In this document: positions 26,049 to 34,212 of the stretch, piece after piece | Layout of the letters: each line of letters starts with the position of its first letter | How positions within the stretch are numbered: the stretch's first letter is position 1 | NCBI RefSeq assembly: GCF_003259175.1 | Contig: NZ_QGOK01000007.1 | Span: 1 to 64,000, forward strand | DNA: 64,000 nt | Source of the DNA: Marinomonas shanghaiensis | GTDB taxonomy: Bacteria; Pseudomonadota; Gammaproteobacteria; Pseudomonadales; Marinomonadaceae | Reading direction: 5' to 3' | The notes under the pieces: generated by a model | Databases searched by the model: none | What the model saw: the letters and a program-made list of their open reading frames with translations, nothing else | Told to the model about the DNA's origin: nothing | Translations under genes and position numbers: made by a program

Positions 26049-27440
26049 ATGAATCAATACGACAAGACCTTTTCATCCAACACAGGCCAACTCGGTGCAA
26101 ATCACGGGCAACAAAGTCCTCGCCAAGTGGCGGTAAAAGTCATCACTAATATTCTGCTTCAGCAGGGTTCACTGAGCACCCAACTGGCTCGTCACCAACT
26201 GGATGTCGCCAGCGAGCATACACCGATGCTTAAGGAATTGTGTTTCGGTGTGTGCCGTCAGTTCCCTAGGTTAAACAGCATTGCTTTGCATTTATTAGCC
26301 CATCCTTTCGAAGAAAAGGACACAGATTTATACGCGGTCTTACTTTTAGGTTTATACCAATTAACCTACATGAACACGCCAGATCATGCGGCCGTCAATG
26401 AAACCGTCGAAGCCTGCCGGATCTTGAAAAAAGACTGGGCCACCAAGTTGATGAATGCCGTGCTACGTCGCTATCAAAGAGAAGCCGACGACATCGTTGA
26501 GATTCTTGAAGCCCAGCCCTCCGTGGAATTCAACATGCCAAAATGGCTGGTGAAGCGTTTTAATAAACACTGGCCAGAGCACCTTGAAGCAATAATTGAT
26601 GCCAGCAACACGCATCCGCCGATGTGTATTCGCATAAATGAGAGCCTCGTTTCACGTGAAACATACAAGACTCAACTTGCTGACTTGGGTATAGATTCAG
26701 AAGAGGGTGAATTTTCAGAATCTGCTTTGTATCTAAGAAACGCCGTTCGAGTGGGAGAGTTACCAGGTTTTGATGCCGGTTATGTCAGCGTTCAAGATGA
26801 AGCCGCTCAGCTTTCCGCTCACATTTTATCGCCTAAAAATGGCGAAAAAGTATTAGATGCTTGCGCAGCGCCCGGAGGAAAAACAGGTCACTTGTTAGAG
26901 AAAGCCAACGCATCTGGACTGAGTTCAATGGAATTGACTGCGGTGGAACTCGAGTCATGGCGCATGGAAAAAATCGAATCCAATTTAGCGCGTCTTGGCT
27001 ATTCTGCCAATGTAATTTGCGCCGATGCGAGCGATCTAAAAGCTTGGTGGGATGGTGAGTATTTCGACAAAATACTACTTGATGTGCCTTGTACTGCCAC
27101 AGGGGTAATTCGTCGTAATCCAGATATTAAAATCAATCGCAAACCAGCAGACATAGATGAACTCGTCATCATTCAACGAGAAATTATTAAACAGGTTTGG
27201 ACAACGCTGAAGCAGGGCGGCTTCCTGCTATACGCGACTTGCTCTTTAATGCCAGAAGAAAACGAACAACAAATCCAACACTTCTTAGCAAACCAAAGCG
27301 ACGCCAAAGAAGTCGCATTAAATTCTTTGGCGCCGAGTTTGGTGACAGAATGGGGGATTCCAGTGAGCCATGGTCGACAACTGTTTCCGACAGCAAACGG
27401 CCATGATGGTTTCTATTACTGCCTCCTGCAAAAAGCGTAA
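26049..27440 (+). CDS. rsmB: 16S rRNA (cytosine-967-C5)-methyltransferase
   Basis: A 463-residue SAM-dependent enzyme methylating C967 of 16S rRNA. N-terminal NusB-like helical domain (about residues 25-160); SAM-binding DACAAPGGKTGHLLEKA near 275; the two RNA-m5C methyltransferase cysteines in DVPCTATGVIRRNPDI near 345 and ATCSLMPEENEQQI near 397. The roughly 25-residue polar N-terminal extension is longer than in E. coli. Nine bases after fmt. A parS-like site lies inside at 26648-26663. Confidence 0.94.
   Translation: MNQYDKTFSSNTGQLGANHGQQSPRQVAVKVITNILLQQGSLSTQLARHQLDVASEHTPMLKELCFGVCRQFPRLNSIALHLLAHPFEEKDTDLYAVLLLGLYQLTYMNTPDHAAVNETVEACRILKKDWATKLMNAVLRRYQREADDIVEILEAQPSVEFNMPKWLVKRFNKHWPEHLEAIIDASNTHPPMCIRINESLVSRETYKTQLADLGIDSEEGEFSESALYLRNAVRVGELPGFDAGYVSVQDEAAQLSAHILSPKNGEKVLDACAAPGGKTGHLLEKANASGLSSMELTAVELESWRMEKIESNLARLGYSANVICADASDLKAWWDGEYFDKILLDVPCTATGVIRRNPDIKINRKPADIDELVIIQREIIKQVWTTLKQGGFLLYATCSLMPEENEQQIQHFLANQSDAKEVALNSLAPSLVTEWGIPVSHGRQLFPTANGHDGFYYCLLQKA
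26648..26663. promoter_or_regulatory. parS-like site C (inside rsmB)
   Basis: CGTTTCACGTGAAACA matches the ParB target at 15 of 16 positions, with the central 14-bp palindrome perfect. It encodes VSRET in RsmB. Confidence 0.75.
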
Positions 27441-27523
27441 TCTGTATCGGCAATACCTAAAACAGACGCAGATACTATCGCGCAAACGACTCAAGAAAAG
27501 GTCGCAGTCGCATAAAGTGGTAT

Positions 27524-27575
27524 AAAAAAGCCCAGTGAATTGTTTCACATGAAACATAATACGCTGGGCTTTTTT
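27524..27575. terminator. Bidirectional terminator with parS-like loop
   Basis: AAAAAAGCCCAG pairs with CTGGGCTTTTTT. The 28-base loop contains the parS-like palindrome 27541-27556, which could form an inner hairpin. It ends the fmt-rsmB transcript on the + strand. Confidence 0.7.
27541..27556. promoter_or_regulatory. parS-like site D (inside a terminator loop)
   Basis: TGTTTCACATGAAACA differs from TGTTTCACGTGAAACA at a single central base. It lies 0.9 kb from site C, in intergenic DNA. Confidence 0.7.
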
Positions 27576-27817
27576 GAGTTTGGCCGCTGTTTCAACACTC
27601 GTTAACTAATCAAAGAAATCTCATTCCATGATTATCCAAAATAATTACGAGTATTTATCAACTTCAAGTTAAATAATTGTCCTTATGTGGGTAAACTTAC
27701 TCTACTTGATTCGAGCAAAAAATATGCACGTTCGATCGAGCAAACGACTCAATTTTGGCATTTGAACTAATACATTAAACAAAGAGCCGAATAACAAATA
27801 ACGCTCTAAGGCAGATT
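27576..27817. other. Upstream region of trkA
   Basis: No gene is convincing here. A near-direct repeat, GATTCGAGCAAA and GATCGAGCAAA (about 27708-27744), lies some 80-110 bases before trkA, with AT-rich DNA around it. A trkA promoter is expected, but I could not assign a clear -35/-10 pair. Confidence 0.4.
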
Positions 27818-29191
27818 ATGAAAATCATCATTATAGGGGCTGGCCAAGTAGGTGCCACACTTGCGGAAAACTTGGCGAGTGAAGATAACGATATCACCGT
27901 CATTGATACTAATTTAACTCGCCTTAGAGAATTGCAGGACCGTCTCGACATTCAGACAGTTGAAGGCAGTGGCTCACATCCAGATGTACTAGACCAAGCA
28001 GGCTGTAATGATGCCGATATGCTGATTGCGGTAAGTAACCAAGATGAAACCAACATGATCGCGTGTCAGGTAGCCCACACTTTATTTAAAACACCGACCA
28101 AGATTGGTCGTGTTCGTTCTAGTGCCTACGCAAAATATCCTGAGCTCTTTGCTGATCAAGCGATTCCAATGGATGTGCGCATCAGTCCAGAAAAAGAAGT
28201 AACAAAACACCTTAGTCGTTTAATCCGTTACCCAGGTGCTCTGCAAGTGATGGAATTTGCTGACGGCAAGGTCCAGCTAGTGGTGGTGAAAGCTGAAAAA
28301 GGGGGGCCGCTTATCGATCAACCCATCAGCTTTTTGAAAGAGCACATGCCATCCATTCAGACACGTATTGCGGCTATTTATCGCGATGGTAAGTCTATCT
28401 CTCCGGATGGCAACACTCACATTCGTGCCAACGACGAAGTTTTCTTTCTGACAGCTCAACGGGACGTGCTCGATGTTATGAGTGAGTTGCGCCCGCTGGA
28501 TGTGCCTTACCGACGCATCATTATTGCCGGTGGCGGTAATATCGGGGAACGTTTAGCACAGAGTTTAGAAAAAGAATATCGCGTCAAAATCATTGAACGC
28601 GACCCAGAGCGCTGCCGCTATCTATCTGAAACTTTGGACAATACCATTGTGCTAAACGGTGATGCGTCTAAACAGGAATTGCTGCTTGAAGAAAACATTG
28701 AGTCAACCGATGTTTTCTGCGCCTTAACCAACAACGATGAAGCCAACATCATGTCTTCTATGCTGGCAAAAGTGCTTGGTGTTCGTACGGTTATGACCAT
28801 CATTAACAATCCGGCTTACGTCGACATTGTTCAAGAAGGCATGATCGATATTGCCATATCGCCGCAACAAACCACCATCAGCTCCTTATTAAGTTATATT
28901 CGTCGCGGCGATGTTGTTAACGTTCACTCAATGCGCAAAGGCGCAGCGGAAGCATTAGAAGCGGTCGCACACGGAGATTATCGTTCGTCAAAAGTCGTTG
29001 GCCGCAGTATTGCTAATTTGAACTTACCTGATGGCGCTACCATAGGGGCCATCGTTCGTGAAGACAATATGATTGTGGCAACCGGTGATTTGGTCATTCA
29101 AGCAGAAGATCATGTCATCATTTTTGTGACCAATAAAAAACAGATCCCAGCGGTTGAGCAACTTTTCCAAGTCGGTTTAAGTTTCTTTTAA
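27818..29191 (+). CDS. trkA: Trk potassium uptake regulator TrkA
   Basis: A 457-residue cytoplasmic gating subunit of the TrkH potassium transporter, binding NAD(H)/nucleotides. It has two tandem RCK units: the first Rossmann motif IIGAGQVGATLAENLA is at residues 4-19, the second IIAGGGNIGERLAQSLE near 232; each is followed by a TrkA-C domain. Full length. It follows rsmB as in E. coli and precedes trkH by 71 bases. Confidence 0.96.
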   Translation: MKIIIIGAGQVGATLAENLASEDNDITVIDTNLTRLRELQDRLDIQTVEGSGSHPDVLDQAGCNDADMLIAVSNQDETNMIACQVAHTLFKTPTKIGRVRSSAYAKYPELFADQAIPMDVRISPEKEVTKHLSRLIRYPGALQVMEFADGKVQLVVVKAEKGGPLIDQPISFLKEHMPSIQTRIAAIYRDGKSISPDGNTHIRANDEVFFLTAQRDVLDVMSELRPLDVPYRRIIIAGGGNIGERLAQSLEKEYRVKIIERDPERCRYLSETLDNTIVLNGDASKQELLLEENIESTDVFCALTNNDEANIMSSMLAKVLGVRTVMTIINNPAYVDIVQEGMIDIAISPQQTTISSLLSYIRRGDVVNVHSMRKGAAEALEAVAHGDYRSSKVVGRSIANLNLPDGATIGAIVREDNMIVATGDLVIQAEDHVIIFVTNKKQIPAVEQLFQVGLSFF

Positions 29192-29262
29192 AAGCGTTGT
29201 TTGTGATAGAAATTATTAACATAGATCAGGCCAAAAACGAGGTCAGGTTCTAGGAAGCAAAT

Positions 29263-30711
29263 ATGCATTTTAGTGTTATTTTACGCGTTATTGGTTTATT
29301 GGTTATGGTGTTCAGTGTGTCACTGATTCCACCGATTATTGTTTCTATCATTTATTCAGATGGCACTATTCATGCGTTCTTGTATGCGTTAGCGATCAAC
29401 TTATTGGGCGGTTTTTTATTGTGGTTCCCGGTCCGAAAAGAACGGGGTGAACTCAAAATTCGTGATGGCTTCCTAGTCACCGTTCTGTTTTGGACGGTAT
29501 TGGGCTTATTCGGTTCGGTGCCATTTTTCTTAGCCGAAACACCAAACCTTACTTTTACAGATGCCTTGTTTGAATCCATTTCTGGACTGACTACCACTGG
29601 GGCGACCATCCTTACGGGTATCGATGATTTACCAAAATCGATTTTATTCTATCGCCAGTTATTAACTTGGTTGGGGGGGATGGGGATAATCGTTTTGGCC
29701 GTTGCCATCATGCCAATGTTGGGTATCGGTGGTATGCAGCTGTATCGTGCGGAAACACCAGGGCCAGTAAAAGACACTAAATTAACACCGCGTATTGCCG
29801 AAACAGCAAAAGCGCTTTGGTATATCTATGCCACGCTAACCAGTGTCTGCGCCTTAGGGTATTGGATTGCGGGAATGAGTTTGTTCGATGCCATTTGTCA
29901 CAGTTTTTCGACCGTGGCTATTGGTGGTTTCTCAACACATGACGCCAGTATTGGTTACTTTGACAGTGTCGCCATTGAAATGATTTGTACTTTTTTTATG
30001 GTGGTATCGGCCTGTAACTTTGCATTGCACTTTTACGCTTGGCGTCACAAAAGTGTCTGGCATTATTTTAAAGATCCAGAAGCACGTTTCTTTTTGTTCA
30101 TTCTCTTAAGCACTTGTATATTGTCCACCTTAGTACTGGCAATGACAGCCACGTATGATTGGACGACATCACTAAGATACGCGGTTTTTGAGAGCGTCTC
30201 GATCGCTACGACATCAGGCTTTGGTACTTCGGATTTTTCTAGCTGGCCACATTTTTTGCCTTTCTTATTGATTGTTACATCCTTTGTCGGTGGCTGTGCA
30301 AGCTCTACAGGTGGGGGCATGAAGGTAATCCGTATTTTACTAATACTCAAACAAGGCATGCGTGAAATCCAGCGACTCATTCACCCTAATGCGGTGATTC
30401 CAGTTAAAGTCGGCGGCAAAGCAATCAACGAGAGAGTTGTGTCTGCAGTGTGGGGGTTTTTCTCAGCCTATTTACTGGTCTACGTTATCTTAATGATTGG
30501 CTTAATGGCGACAGGCTTGGATCAGGTCACAGCTTGGTCAGCGGTCGCCGCCACATTAAACAACCTTGGTCCAGGCTTAGGCGATGTGGCATCCAGCTTT
30601 ACCAGCGTCAGTGACCCTGCAAAATGGATGCTGTGTTTCTCTATGTTATTGGGTCGTTTAGAAGTGTTTACCTTGTTGGTATTATTCACCCCAATGTTCT
30701 GGCAAAGATAA
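29263..30711 (+). CDS. trkH: Trk potassium transporter membrane subunit TrkH
   Basis: A 482-residue inner-membrane potassium channel-like subunit working with TrkA. Its four pore-loop repeats carry the family glycine signatures, for example GLTTTGATILTG near residue 108, STVAIGGFSTHD near 219 and TTSGFGTSDFS near 312. Strongly hydrophobic, 8-10 helices. Directly downstream of trkA; ybaK follows after 15 bases, possibly in the same transcript. A second, KtrAB-type, potassium system lies at 53-55 kb. Confidence 0.95.
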   Translation: MHFSVILRVIGLLVMVFSVSLIPPIIVSIIYSDGTIHAFLYALAINLLGGFLLWFPVRKERGELKIRDGFLVTVLFWTVLGLFGSVPFFLAETPNLTFTDALFESISGLTTTGATILTGIDDLPKSILFYRQLLTWLGGMGIIVLAVAIMPMLGIGGMQLYRAETPGPVKDTKLTPRIAETAKALWYIYATLTSVCALGYWIAGMSLFDAICHSFSTVAIGGFSTHDASIGYFDSVAIEMICTFFMVVSACNFALHFYAWRHKSVWHYFKDPEARFFLFILLSTCILSTLVLAMTATYDWTTSLRYAVFESVSIATTSGFGTSDFSSWPHFLPFLLIVTSFVGGCASSTGGGMKVIRILLILKQGMREIQRLIHPNAVIPVKVGGKAINERVVSAVWGFFSAYLLVYVILMIGLMATGLDQVTAWSAVAATLNNLGPGLGDVASSFTSVSDPAKWMLCFSMLLGRLEVFTLLVLFTPMFWQR

Positions 30712-30726
30712 CAAGGATTTACCATC

Positions 30727-31200
30727 GTGACACCTGCCATCAACCAGCTAAAGAAACTAAAAATTGCGTTTAGCCTGCACGAATATGAACACGATCCAAA
30801 CTGTTCTAATTTTGGCGAAGAGGCCGCTGAGAAGCTTCACCTCGACCCCGCTTGTGTGTTTAAAACCTTATTAGTAACCGACGACAAAACAACTTTTGTC
30901 ACCATTGTGCCAGTTACCGGCACCCTGAATTTAAAACGGGCTGCCAGTGCGTTGGGCGTCAAAAAATTACACATGGCCGATGTGAAAGACGCAGAACGAC
31001 TCACGGGTTACCTGGTTGGTGGCATCAGTCCAATAGGACAAAAGAAAAGCCTCATAACCTGCATAGACGACTCCGCTAAAGCCTTTGAAAAAATCTATGT
31101 CAGTGGCGGACAACGCGGATTAGACATAGGCCTCGCACCAAAGGATCTTAGTCTCGCATGTCGCAATGCCACTTTCGCGGCCATTGGCGAAAGTAAATAA
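30727..31200 (+). CDS. ybaK: Cys-tRNA(Pro) deacylase YbaK
   Basis: A 157-residue editing enzyme hydrolysing cysteine mischarged on tRNA-Pro. The GTG start at 30727 follows AAGGA at suitable distance. Family features are FKTLLVTDDKTTFVTIVPV with its catalytic Lys, and GYLVGGISPIGQKK followed by the late YVSGGQRGLDIGLAP. Length matches E. coli YbaK (159 residues). Confidence 0.93.
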   Translation: MTPAINQLKKLKIAFSLHEYEHDPNCSNFGEEAAEKLHLDPACVFKTLLVTDDKTTFVTIVPVTGTLNLKRAASALGVKKLHMADVKDAERLTGYLVGGISPIGQKKSLITCIDDSAKAFEKIYVSGGQRGLDIGLAPKDLSLACRNATFAAIGESK

Positions 31201-31248
31201 GCCAACCAATAACGCCAATCAAATCACTCACTTTACCAAGAAAGGCAT

Positions 31249-31260
31249 ATGTCCAGATGA
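31249..31260 (+). promoter_or_regulatory. Possible three-codon leader ORF coupled to gmhB
   Basis: ATG TCC AGA TGA encodes Met-Ser-Arg and stops on the gmhB start codon (ATGA overlap). The best ribosome site, AAAGG at 31241-31245, is too distant for gmhB but closer to this ATG. Translation of gmhB may therefore depend on termination and restart. It may equally be chance. Confidence 0.25.
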
Positions 31261-31814
31261 CGCAAATCAAACCCATTATTTTACTAGACCGTGACGGCGT
31301 CATTAACCAAGATTCAGACGCTTATGTAAAATCTGTCGATGAATGGCAGCCTATTCCAGGCAGTATTAAATCCATAGCAGCATTATCCAAAGCAGGGTTT
31401 TCAGTCTTTGTGGTAACCAATCAGTCTGGCATTGCACGGGGCTATTATGACGAAGCCACGCTATACGCCATGCATGATAAAATGACGGCCTTAGTCGAGG
31501 CAGAGGGCGGTACAATCGCTGGCATTCAATATTGCCCACATGGCCCAGAAGATAACTGCCATTGCCGTAAACCCAAAAGTGGGATGATTGAAGCAATTGA
31601 AGCAGAGCTTGGTCTATCGTTCGAAGAGCACCCAGCCATCATGGTCGGAGACTCCTTACGAGACCTTCAGGCAGGAAATGCACGCGGCTGCTCACCAGTA
31701 TTGGTTCTAACGGGAAAAGGCCGTGAGACTCAGTATAAAACGATAGACTTCCCCTTTAACGTCTATACGGACTTGGCAGCGTTCACCATTGCATTACTGC
31801 ATAAATACAGTTAA
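31257..31814 (+). CDS. gmhB: D-glycero-beta-D-manno-heptose-1,7-bisphosphate 7-phosphatase
   Basis: A 185-residue HAD phosphatase of ADP-heptose synthesis for lipopolysaccharide core. The catalytic motif ILLDRDGVINQDSD is at residues 8-21, VVTNQSGIARGYY near 51 and the zinc-binding CPHGPEDNCHCRKPKSGM near 94-111, which distinguishes GmhB from histidinol phosphatase; MVGDSLRDLQAG is the last HAD motif. Full length. A convergent hairpin separates it from the MFS gene. Confidence 0.95.
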   Translation: MTQIKPIILLDRDGVINQDSDAYVKSVDEWQPIPGSIKSIAALSKAGFSVFVVTNQSGIARGYYDEATLYAMHDKMTALVEAEGGTIAGIQYCPHGPEDNCHCRKPKSGMIEAIEAELGLSFEEHPAIMVGDSLRDLQAGNARGCSPVLVLTGKGRETQYKTIDFPFNVYTDLAAFTIALLHKYS

Positions 31815-31843
31815 CGCTGTTTAGAAACTAAAGTGTGCTCAAA

Positions 31844-31875
31844 CACCTTGTTAGTAACCAATTACTAACAAGGTG
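31844..31875. terminator. Hairpin between convergent gmhB and MFS genes
   Basis: A perfect 14-bp stem, CACCTTGTTAGTAA with TTACTAACAAGGTG, and a four-base loop. T-runs are weak on both sides (ATCTTTCC; TTTGAGC), but position and strength suit a bidirectional terminator. Confidence 0.6.
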
Positions 31876-31890
31876 ATCTTTCCAGTAGCG

Positions 31891-33021
31891 CTAATGGGCT
31901 CGAGTCATACTGGCGAGTCTCTGCCAACTTAGCGCCATTAAAACAGCCAACAATAACAAAAGATACGGAAAAGCGCTCACACTAAAGGCCTCAATAATGG
32001 GCCCAGTCAAAGACGGAGCGACCAACGCTCCCAATCCACAACAGACAAAGATATACCCTGTGCGCTTACCATTAAGTGACATAATGCTGTTGGCATAGGA
32101 GAACAACATGGGGAAAAAGGCTGAGCAACCCAACCCTAGCCACAAAGCAATCATCACCAAAGAAGCATCAGACAATATCATCATCACACTGCCGCTCATG
32201 CTGATCGCTAATAATCCATAGATTCCCTGTCTAGGAGTAATCCAGCGCAATAAAATCACCGAAAATAATCGTCCCAATGACAAGCTGACAAAAAACCAAG
32301 TCACTAAAATAGCGGCACTATTGTGGTCTTCACCAGACAGGACAGCGTACGTGGTAATCCAGCCAGCAATGGTAATTTCAAATCCCACATACAAAAAAAT
32401 CACCGTTAAAAAAGCCAAAAAAGTGGCCTTCTGCTTAGTCGCAGGAACCACTTCACTCGCTCTGGCTTCAAACCGTGGGCTGGGCTGTCGCCATAATAAA
32501 AACGGTAGGATAAGAGCGTATAACGCCACCATCCAATAACCAGCACCATAACTCTGTCCCGTCCATTCGGCAAACACCAAAATAAGCGGCGCTAGCATGC
32601 ACCCAGAGCTGTAACACAAATGCAAAATCGTCACATATGAGCCGACTTTTTCTTTATGCAACCACAGCATCATCATATTTCCGCCAGCGTTAACCGAAAC
32701 TTCAGTAGCACCAAGCAAGAAAAACAATACCACCAGCATGGTTAAACTGGTCGAGAAGGGGACTAATATCAAACCTGCGATCACACAAAGCAGCATCATT
32801 ATAAGATAATGATGGCCTTGTAAACGATCAAACATACGGCCTGCAAGCAGGGCCCCTAAAATATTACCAATTGCGCGAGCTGTGAAAACAATGGAGATTT
32901 CAGCGACCGATGCATCAATTAGCCCTGCTAAATAAATCAAACTTGGTCCAAGCAAACCAGAGACGGCGCCAGCAGCAAGAAACATAGCAAAATAGAGCCC
33001 AGTCCGAGTCATTTCCTTCAT
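31891..33021 (-). CDS. MFS transporter
   Basis: A 376-residue major facilitator with about twelve helices. The segment VSVNAGGNMMMLWL near residue 108 recalls the GGN motif of FucP/MFSD4-like sugar transporters, so sugar uptake is possible. It is, however, divergent from an AraC regulator followed by a TonB siderophore receptor and FhuF-like reductase, with a Fur-box-like site between; that favours siderophore export or uptake. Context and sequence hints disagree, so the substrate is left open. It is slightly shorter than the usual 400 residues but appears complete. Confidence 0.8.
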   Translation of the reverse strand: MKEMTRTGLYFAMFLAAGAVSGLLGPSLIYLAGLIDASVAEISIVFTARAIGNILGALLAGRMFDRLQGHHYLIMMLLCVIAGLILVPFSTSLTMLVVLFFLLGATEVSVNAGGNMMMLWLHKEKVGSYVTILHLCYSSGCMLAPLILVFAEWTGQSYGAGYWMVALYALILPFLLWRQPSPRFEARASEVVPATKQKATFLAFLTVIFLYVGFEITIAGWITTYAVLSGEDHNSAAILVTWFFVSLSLGRLFSVILLRWITPRQGIYGLLAISMSGSVMMILSDASLVMIALWLGLGCSAFFPMLFSYANSIMSLNGKRTGYIFVCCGLGALVAPSLTGPIIEAFSVSAFPYLLLLLAVLMALSWQRLASMTRAH

Positions 33022-33156
33022 AGAACAACATCCATTTTTTATTGTTTTGAATGATTAAAAATAATTGGGATTTAATCACGCAACTTGATTAATTAATAGA
33101 CTCTAAAAAGAAAATCCCCAAGCCTTCTATCGGTCATTGGCATTGCTACAAGATTA

Positions 33157-33175
33157 GATGATAATAGTTATTATT
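33157..33175. promoter_or_regulatory. Fur-box-like site between MFS and AraC genes
   Basis: This 19-mer matches the classical Fur consensus (three GATAAT-type hexamers) at 14 of 19 positions by my alignment. It lies 17 bases before the AraC gene and 136 bases before the divergent MFS gene. Confidence 0.5.
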
Positions 33176-33191
33176 TTAAAACCCTCAGTCC

Positions 33192-34067
33192 ATGACGAAT
33201 CCAGATCGACTTACTCGTATAGAAAAAGTATTAGACTACATCCACGAGCATTTGGATGAGCCTATTCATGTTCTCAATTTGGCTGAAAAAAGCTGTTGGT
33301 CACGTTGGCAGTTTCAACGGGTCTTTGGTCAAGCAACCGGACTCACTGTTGCTCAATACATTAGAGAGTTACGCTTAAGCAATGCAGCCGAACTGTTACT
33401 ATCAAGCAAAGATAGGCACGTTGACATTGCCATACAATGTGGTTTTGACTCCGAAATAAGCTTCTCTCGCGCATTTAAACAAATGTTTAACTGTACCCCT
33501 GGACATTATCGTCAACAGGGAAAGCGCTATGGGCTGCGTACACCACTGCAATATAGGAAACCGCATACGGCACAAATCGACACACCAAAAACCTTCACAC
33601 AAATACGCCTTGAAAGCCGCGATGATTTTCAGCTGCATGGCATCAACGATTGGATACGCGGACCTTTTTCTTCTGCACCCGACTTTATCGAGCGGGTACC
33701 ACGGCTCTGGAAACAATTAGAAAAACAAGCACACCATATCGATAGTCATACTCGACCTATCGGTGTCGTAGATACCAATGATCACCCCCAACACCCAGAT
33801 CAGATGTGTTATTGGGTAGGATATGTTGATCAGCCCAATAAGCATTTCGACTCGATGCAAGTACCTGCTCAGGAATACGCCGTGATTCCAGTACATGGCA
33901 AAGTCGTCGCCATTGAACAAGCCGTGGAATGGTTTATCTATCAATGGCTGCCAGACTCCAATTATCTTGGGGTACAAGGCTATGAGTTAGAAATTTACGA
34001 ACCGAATTACGACCCAGACAGTTCGCACAGTTACATGGAATATTGGCTTCCCATCAAACCTAGGTAA
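33192..34067 (+). CDS. AraC-family regulator with GyrI-like effector domain
   Basis: A 291-residue regulator. The N-terminal AraC DNA-binding domain (about residues 5-105) contains NLAEKSCWSRWQFQRVFGQ and the second HTH with DIAIQCGFDSEISFSRAFKQ. The C-terminal half (about 135-290) resembles GyrI-like small-molecule-binding modules as in Rob, with a late YLGVQGYELEIYEPNY segment. Placed between an MFS gene and a TonB receptor, with Fur-box-like sites on both sides, it probably activates siderophore uptake genes upon ligand binding; ligand unknown. A single ATG follows CTCAGTCC without a strong ribosome site. Confidence 0.85.
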   Translation: MTNPDRLTRIEKVLDYIHEHLDEPIHVLNLAEKSCWSRWQFQRVFGQATGLTVAQYIRELRLSNAAELLLSSKDRHVDIAIQCGFDSEISFSRAFKQMFNCTPGHYRQQGKRYGLRTPLQYRKPHTAQIDTPKTFTQIRLESRDDFQLHGINDWIRGPFSSAPDFIERVPRLWKQLEKQAHHIDSHTRPIGVVDTNDHPQHPDQMCYWVGYVDQPNKHFDSMQVPAQEYAVIPVHGKVVAIEQAVEWFIYQWLPDSNYLGVQGYELEIYEPNYDPDSSHSYMEYWLPIKPR

Positions 34068-34162
34068 CCTGACACATAACCCCTTATGCGCCATGACATT
34101 CAATAAACACATCTTCTTATGAAGATGCACCAAAAGGTTAAGTTTTACGTTCTCGATAAAAA

Positions 34163-34181
34163 TAGAATGAGACACATTATC
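34163..34181. promoter_or_regulatory. Fur-box-like site upstream of TonB receptor
   Basis: This 19-mer, which includes GAATGA and CATTATC, matches the Fur consensus at 14 of 19 positions by my alignment and ends 31 bases before the receptor start. Confidence 0.55.
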
Positions 34182-34212
34182 AATATTGTTTTATTCTTTT
34201 CTCGGAGTTAAT

